A stretch of 64,000 nt of DNA from the NCBI GenBank assembly GCA_020698575.1, contig CM036252.1, positions 36,321,659 to 36,385,658 on the forward strand, given 5' to 3'. This DNA is from Bostrychus sinensis. Lineage: Eukaryota; Chordata; Actinopteri; Gobiiformes; Eleotridae. The notes under the pieces were generated by a model. That model was given only the letters and a program-made list of their open reading frames with translations. It had not been told where the DNA came from and did not search any database. Every line of letters begins with the position of its first letter. The first letter of the stretch is position 1. Shown here in pieces: positions 59,901 to 64,000 of the stretch. Made by a program: the position numbers and the translations under genes.

Positions 59901-62900
59901 GATCTCATTGTACGTGGCGTCACATGCGGCATATTCGATCACATAGAACTGGAAAAAGCAGCGATCATGTTAGTTGTGTTATTCAAACATTATAAGATAA
60001 TAATCACACTGCAATGCACTATTCTTCTGTGCAAATAAATGGGTGTGCTGTCAGTGAATGGGTAGAGAATAGTACCAACTGACTTGATATTTACAGGAGC
60101 AATTTGAGTTACATAAGCTAAAAGTTAAAAGCCACTGAACCTAAATGTGATAGGAGTAAACAGCCAAATTGTCAGGGTAGAAAACATTGGTGAATGGTTT
60201 GATATTTAGTTTTTATTTGGGCAATTAACCACAGGGGGTCACAAGCCAGTGTACACTTTGTTGTGCTGTTAATGAGTTGATAGAAAATATACCAATATAC
60301 AGAGGCCTAATGTTTACCTACATTGTAAGAAGGGGCTTTGTGTGGACAGCATCATCTGTAATACTCTTTTACATGTCAAGTCCAGCCTAGCTAATGACAG
60401 CCACACAGGAACACTACAGACGAGGCCTAAGTAAACAGGAACAAACCAAAACTAATTATGAAGGTTGCATGTAGCCACTCTATAAAAGTTAATTAAGTAA
60501 TTAATTTAAGTTATAACTACATGCTAAAAGTCACTGTCAAAACAAGGACTCTGGACCAGTGGCTCTCAAACTGGTACAAGTACAACTGGTGGTACGTGGG
60601 TTTGGTCTGGTGTAGTGCCAGTTTAGTCCTGGTGTAATCCCGGTTTGGGCCCCGGTTAGGGGCCCCGGTTTGGGCCCCGGTTTGGGCCCCGGTTTGGGCC
60701 CCGGTTTGGGCCCCGGTTTGGGCCCCGGTTTGGGCCCCGGCTTGGGCCCCGGTTTGGGCCCCGGCTTAGTCCCAATTTTGGGCCCCGGCTTAGTCCCAAT
60801 TTTGGGCCCCGGCTTAGTCCCAATTTTGGGCCCCGGCTTAGTCCCAATTTTGGGCCCCGGCTTAGTCCCAATTTTGGGCCCCGGCTTAGTCCCAATTTTG
60901 GGCCCCGGCTTAGTCCCAATTTTGGGCCCCGGCTTAGTCCCAATTTTGGGCCCCGGCTTAGTCCCAATTTTGGGCCCCGGCTTAGTCCCAATTTGGGTTA
61001 TGGTTAGGTCTAATGTTGGTCCTGGGTTAGATCCAGTTTAGTTCCAATTTAGTCCCAGTTTAGCCCTGGGTTGGATCCAGTTTAGTCTCAGTTTAGCCCT
61101 GGGTTGGATCCAGTTTAGTCTCAGTTTAGCCCTGGGTTGGATCCAGTTTAGTCTCAGTTTAGCCCTGGGTTGGATCCAGTTTAGTTTCAGTTTAGCCCTG
61201 GGTTAGATCCAGTTTAGTTCCTGTTTAGCCCTGGGTTGGATCCAGTTTAGTTCCTGTTTAGCCCTGGGTTGGATCCAGTTTAGTTCCTGTTTAGTCCTGG
61301 GTTGGATCCAGTTTAGTTCCTGTTTAGTCCTGGGTTGGATCCAGTTTAGTTCCTGTTTAGTCCTGGGTTGGATCCAGTTTAGTTCCTGTTTAGCCCTGGG
61401 TTGGATCCAGTTTAGTTCCTGTTTAGCCCTGGGTTGGATCCAGTTTAGTTCCTGTTTAGTCCTGGGTTGGATCCAGTTTAGTTCCTGTTTAGTCCTGGGT
61501 TGGATCCAGTTTAGTTCCAGTTTAGTCCTGGGTTGGATCCAGTTTAGTTCCAGTTTAGTCCTGGGTTGGATCCAGTTTAGTTCCAGTTTAGCCCTGGGTT
61601 GGATCCAGTTTAGTCCTGGGTTGGATCCAGTTTAGTCCTGGGTTGGATCCAGTTTAGTCCTGGGTTGGATCCAGTTTAGCCCTGGGTTGGATCCAGTTTA
61701 GCCCTGGGTTGGATCCAGTTTAGCCCTGGGTTGGATCCAGTTTAGCCCTGGGTTGGATCCAGTTTAGCCCTGGGTTGGATCCAGTTTAGCCCTGGGTTGG
61801 ATCCAGTTTAGCCCTGGGTTGGATCCAGTTTAGCCCTGGGTTGGATCCAGTTTAGCCCTGGGTTGGATCCAGTTTAGCCCTGGGTTGGATCCAGTTTAGT
61901 CCTGGGTTGGATCCAGTTTAGTCCTGGGTTGGATCCAGTTTAGATCCAGTTAGTCCTGGGCTAGATCCAGTTTAGATCCAGGCAGTCCTGGGCTAGATCC
62001 AGTTTAGATCCAGGCAGTCCTGGGCTAGATCCAGTTTAGATGCAGTTTAGTCTTGGGTTGGATCCAGTTTAGTTCCAGTTTAGTCCTGGGTTAGTCCCTG
62101 ATGCATCTTAGGTTAGTGCCTGTTTAGTTTTGGGTTAGTCCCTGTTTAGTTGTGGTTTGCTCTCTGTTGAGTCCTGGTTTAGTCTTGGATTAGTCCCAGT
62201 TTATATGCAATTTCTGGAAGGGTCCAGAGACAAACAAATACTTAAATATGCCAAACAAAATTACAGAGCCTATTAAAACCCAAAGCTTTATGTTATGTAT
62301 AAGAATAGTGCATTATGAAGAGTGATGCAGCAAAATATAAAAAGCAGACAAATAAAGACGATGAGAGAGTGAGGCAGTGAAATGAACGTGGCAGACTCCA
62401 CGCTTACAGAACGGACAGAATTAAAGCCATCAGTCAATGCGAGACATTCCTGCAGGCTCTTATCAGACCGCTCCAAATAACAGCACTACACCACCAGCGC
62501 TCCCCTGGTACACTAGCCTTTCCATATCCCACTGACCCACTATTCAAGCGCAGACGACTCCTGAGTGGACACAACAACCAGCTGGTATGGCAGATTAAGA
62601 CTGGAGTAGATCTACTAATAGAGGTGTAACACACAAACAAGGACTATCAGAAAAGGGTGACATGTGATGATGGATTTGAATGCTGCAGTTAACAATACTG
62701 TCTGCAATTCTTGAAATTACTTACTTAATATAGTACAAGATTAATTGTGTTTAAAAATATAAACAAGGCTTCCGGCAATATTCTTCTTATTATAACCATG
62801 GCTAAACTGATTTTAAAGACTTGAACCAGGACTAAACTACATCAAAATCAGTACATAAAAAGGCCCTAAATTAGGATTTAATATTGCAATGATCAATATA

Positions 62901-63680
62901 AAACAATATGATATATTGTGCTGTCTTTATATTTGTTCATTTTAGCATTGGGTGTACTCCTGACTGAGCCCTACATTTAGACAAGGTTCAGTGCCATCTA
63001 TGGTCCTGGTTCAGATCAGATTTTGCCTTACAAACTGCTGTATTTAGTTTTGACCGCAGAGATCACCTCCACAGAGAAACCCAGAGTTAACTCAGTGAGC
63101 TGGTAACCCTTTGTAGTAGTTGGTTCTGTAGATCCACTAGGAGGGACATATCTGGGATAAGTCCAACTAGCTTACAAAATACAAAGCCAAGGTTATCATC
63201 TTTATTTGATCCTTGGATTGCCTTGGTTTAGTCCTCTATGATCTTGGTTGTCCTTACATAGACTTGGTTTGATTGGTCCTAGATGAAATCTTGGTTTAGC
63301 ACCAGAATTAGTTTCTGCTTGGGCCTTGTGTTGTCCCATTTTTTGTTTTGTCCTATAGCCTTGAATATGCCCTGTTTATCCATGTATATAATCTTGGTTC
63401 AGTCCTTGTATGGTCTAGGTTTCTTCCTAGTAATTTGACTTAAGCAGCACATGTACAAGACATTAACAGCCAGGCTATTCCATTCAGAAACTAATTATCC
63501 CTTAGACAAATTTGTAGAGGCTTGAGCTATGAAACAATTAGAGTATGTTCTCCTTTTGGCTTGGCATCTTTGAAAAATATGGCTCCTGGGTTTTTGAAAA
63601 GCACTTACCTCCCCCTTCATCATCCGGACGCGGGCCAGCCACCAGCCACACGGCTCCTGCTCATTGGCCCTGGAGTAGAC
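50950..63680 (-). CDS. fxr2: FXR2, fragile X-related RNA-binding protein (5' end outside window)
   Basis: Fourteen - strand exons: 63680-63609, 59948-59800, 59693-59600, 58694-58578, 58483-58313, 57425-57347, 57268-57159, 56436-56350, 54927-54705, 54542-54363, 53574-53386, 53243-53139, 52509-52421 and 51063-50950. All phases agree; 592 residues are seen. Order: end of the second Tudor/Agenet domain (CGWWLARVRMMKGE), KH1 (GLAIGSHGANIQ), KH2 (GKVIGKNGKVIQ), nuclear-export-like VEQLRLERLQIDEQL, RG-rich GGRGRGRR and RGGRGRG, arginine clusters RRRRSRRRR and NRSRRRRNRGNR, VTVADYISRAESQSRQ and a final LVNGVS. ETSKQLA, HGANIQ, CTFRIYGE and ENISNAQALLEYH point to FXR2 rather than FXR1 or FMR1. It binds RNA and polyribosomes and regulates translation, partly with FMRP. 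The start and first Tudor domain lie past 64000. Confidence 0.93.
51064..52420. other. fxr2 intron before the last coding exon
   Basis: No further exon or transposon is recognised with confidence. Confidence 0.45.
53829..54157. mobile_element. hAT-like short element in fxr2 intron
   Basis: It starts GGGCTGCATGATATGG and ends CCAATATATTGTGCAGC, loosely inverted ends of the type found in fish GGGCTGC-type miniature elements. It is AT-rich with no ORF. Flanks CTATAGAC and TTATAGAA may be a worn target duplication. Confidence 0.5.
55230..55410. repeat. Dispersed repeat copy in fxr2 intron
   Basis: GGATTACTTAAACAGACGTG and GAGGGAACAGCATTATAACA place it in the same family as 21500-21780, 24150-24400 and 41640-41890. 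Confidence 0.6.
55507..55823. mobile_element. hAT-type MITE in fxr2 intron
   Basis: 317 bp, CAGGAGTCACCAAC to GTTGGAGAGCCCTG, with a perfect 8-bp duplication AGCTAAAG at 55499-55506 and 55824-55831. No ORF. Confidence 0.9.
58860..58980 (-). repeat. SINE fragment on the - strand in fxr2 intron
   Basis: The - strand reads TGGCAAAGTGGTTAGC and later GGTTCAAATCTGTC, the box A and box B remnants of the tRNA-derived SINE. Confidence 0.6.
60555..62190. repeat. Composite minisatellite in a large fxr2 intron
   Basis: From the left: a hAT-like start CAGTGGCTCTCAAACTGG, then a 12-bp unit GGGCCCCGGTTT (about 60650-60770), and a 24-bp unit built on CCAATTTTGGGCCCCGGCTT (about ten copies, to 60990). After that come 22- to 33-bp units sharing CCCTGGGTTGGATCCAG, about 40 copies to about 62080. 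Degenerate copies run on to 62190 and, thinly, past 62900. Long open frames through it are by-products of the period being a multiple of three. Confidence 0.92.
62200..63608. other. Remainder of the large fxr2 intron
   Basis: No exon is seen. Words such as CTTGGTTTAGTCC recur loosely at 63190-63430, suggesting an old fringe of the minisatellite. Confidence 0.5.
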
Positions 63681-64000
63681 CTGAGTTGGAAATGCAGACA
63701 GGCAGCATGTTAAAACAGAAAAATTACAAAACACCGCTGTCACAAATGGAATGCCACTGGTCTGGAGGTAAATGGAAGTGAGGAAATGTAGCTTTGTTGG
63801 TTAAAAGAAGGGAAAAGTTCACTAATCTGAGTGCAGTCCTTGTTGTTTAATGACCTTTATTGTAATGGAGCCACGTGATGCTTTGACGTTGAAAACATGA
63901 GCTTCAACATCAGAGGTTTCTGTGTATGATAATATTGGTGTGATATGCAATATATTATTATGTACTGAAAAATTGTGATAGGACTTGCAAAATACCTTCA
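63681..64000. other. fxr2 intron to window edge
   Basis: A polypyrimidine/AG acceptor for the 63680 exon is seen. The next upstream exon is not in the window. Confidence 0.6.

Noticed and set aside
60656..61041. Two long ORFs with Gly-Pro-rich repeat proteins on both strands
   Set aside because: They run through a minisatellite whose periods are 12 and 24 bp, so open frames are expected by chance. They have no start context and no domain.
60640..62190. Possible CRISPR-like array
   Set aside because: The repeats are directly tandem with no unique spacers, and the DNA is vertebrate.
50950..63680. Calling the gene fxr1 or fmr1
   Set aside because: Some tail words also occur in FXR1, but ETSKQLA, HGANIQ, CTFRIYGE, ENISNAQALLEYH and NRSRRRRNRGNR together favour FXR2.
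1..64000. Endogenous retrovirus or virus-derived genes
   Set aside because: No gag, pol or env-like frame with LTRs was seen. The reverse transcriptases present are all of non-LTR type.

Overview
The window is vertebrate nuclear DNA, almost certainly from a teleost fish. It has split genes with GT-AG introns, no operons or ribosome-binding sites, many fish-type transposons (Tc1/mariner, hAT-like miniatures, CR1/L2-like and R4/Dong-like LINEs, tRNA-derived SINEs) and long AT-rich microsatellites. The proteins are of vertebrate families: FXR2, RBM4-like, TIFA and ITIM-bearing immunoglobulin receptors. Exon models were built by hand from splice signals and phase. In every complete multi-exon model the coding exons add up to whole codons.

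Left part (about 0.7-29.1 kb, all + strand): four single-V-domain immune receptors. Two neighbours (749-2276 and 3422-9667) are CD300/pIgR-like and share a recently duplicated promoter, signal exon and V exon, but carry different tails. The second has one ITIM and two ITSM-type motifs. Two further receptors (22312-23288 and 27631-29051) belong to another family with LNYA(S/A)(V/L) tails. Between them, 9.7-22.3 kb and 23.3-27.6 kb are transposon-rich. They hold a frameshifted R4/Dong-type LINE inside a (TA)n microsatellite, a 3.7-kb element with long inverted repeats, LINE tails and two opposed Tc1 transposase fragments.

Middle part (32-46.3 kb): two RBM4-like RNA-binding genes on the - strand (32385-33435 and 44335-45734) share one exon plan, including an intron just after the stop codon. 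Between them on the + strand lies tifa (38887-39462), with an intact FHA domain, Thr9 site and TRAF6-type motif. Mobile elements fill the gaps.

Right part (48.9-64 kb, - strand): the 3' fourteen coding exons of fxr2, from the second Tudor/Agenet domain through KH1, KH2 and the arginine-rich tail. The 5' exons lie beyond the window. A large intron of fxr2 carries a minisatellite of about 1.5 kb.

Functionally there are two themes: inhibitory or paired immune receptors plus an innate signalling adaptor (tifa), and RNA-binding regulators (RBM4-like pair, fxr2). I see no bacterial-type defence system, CRISPR array, rRNA or functional tRNA gene. The most unusual features are the receptor cysteine changes, the altered signal-exon donor of the first receptor, the microsatellite-nested LINE, the paired 3'UTR introns and the minisatellite-bearing hAT-like elements.
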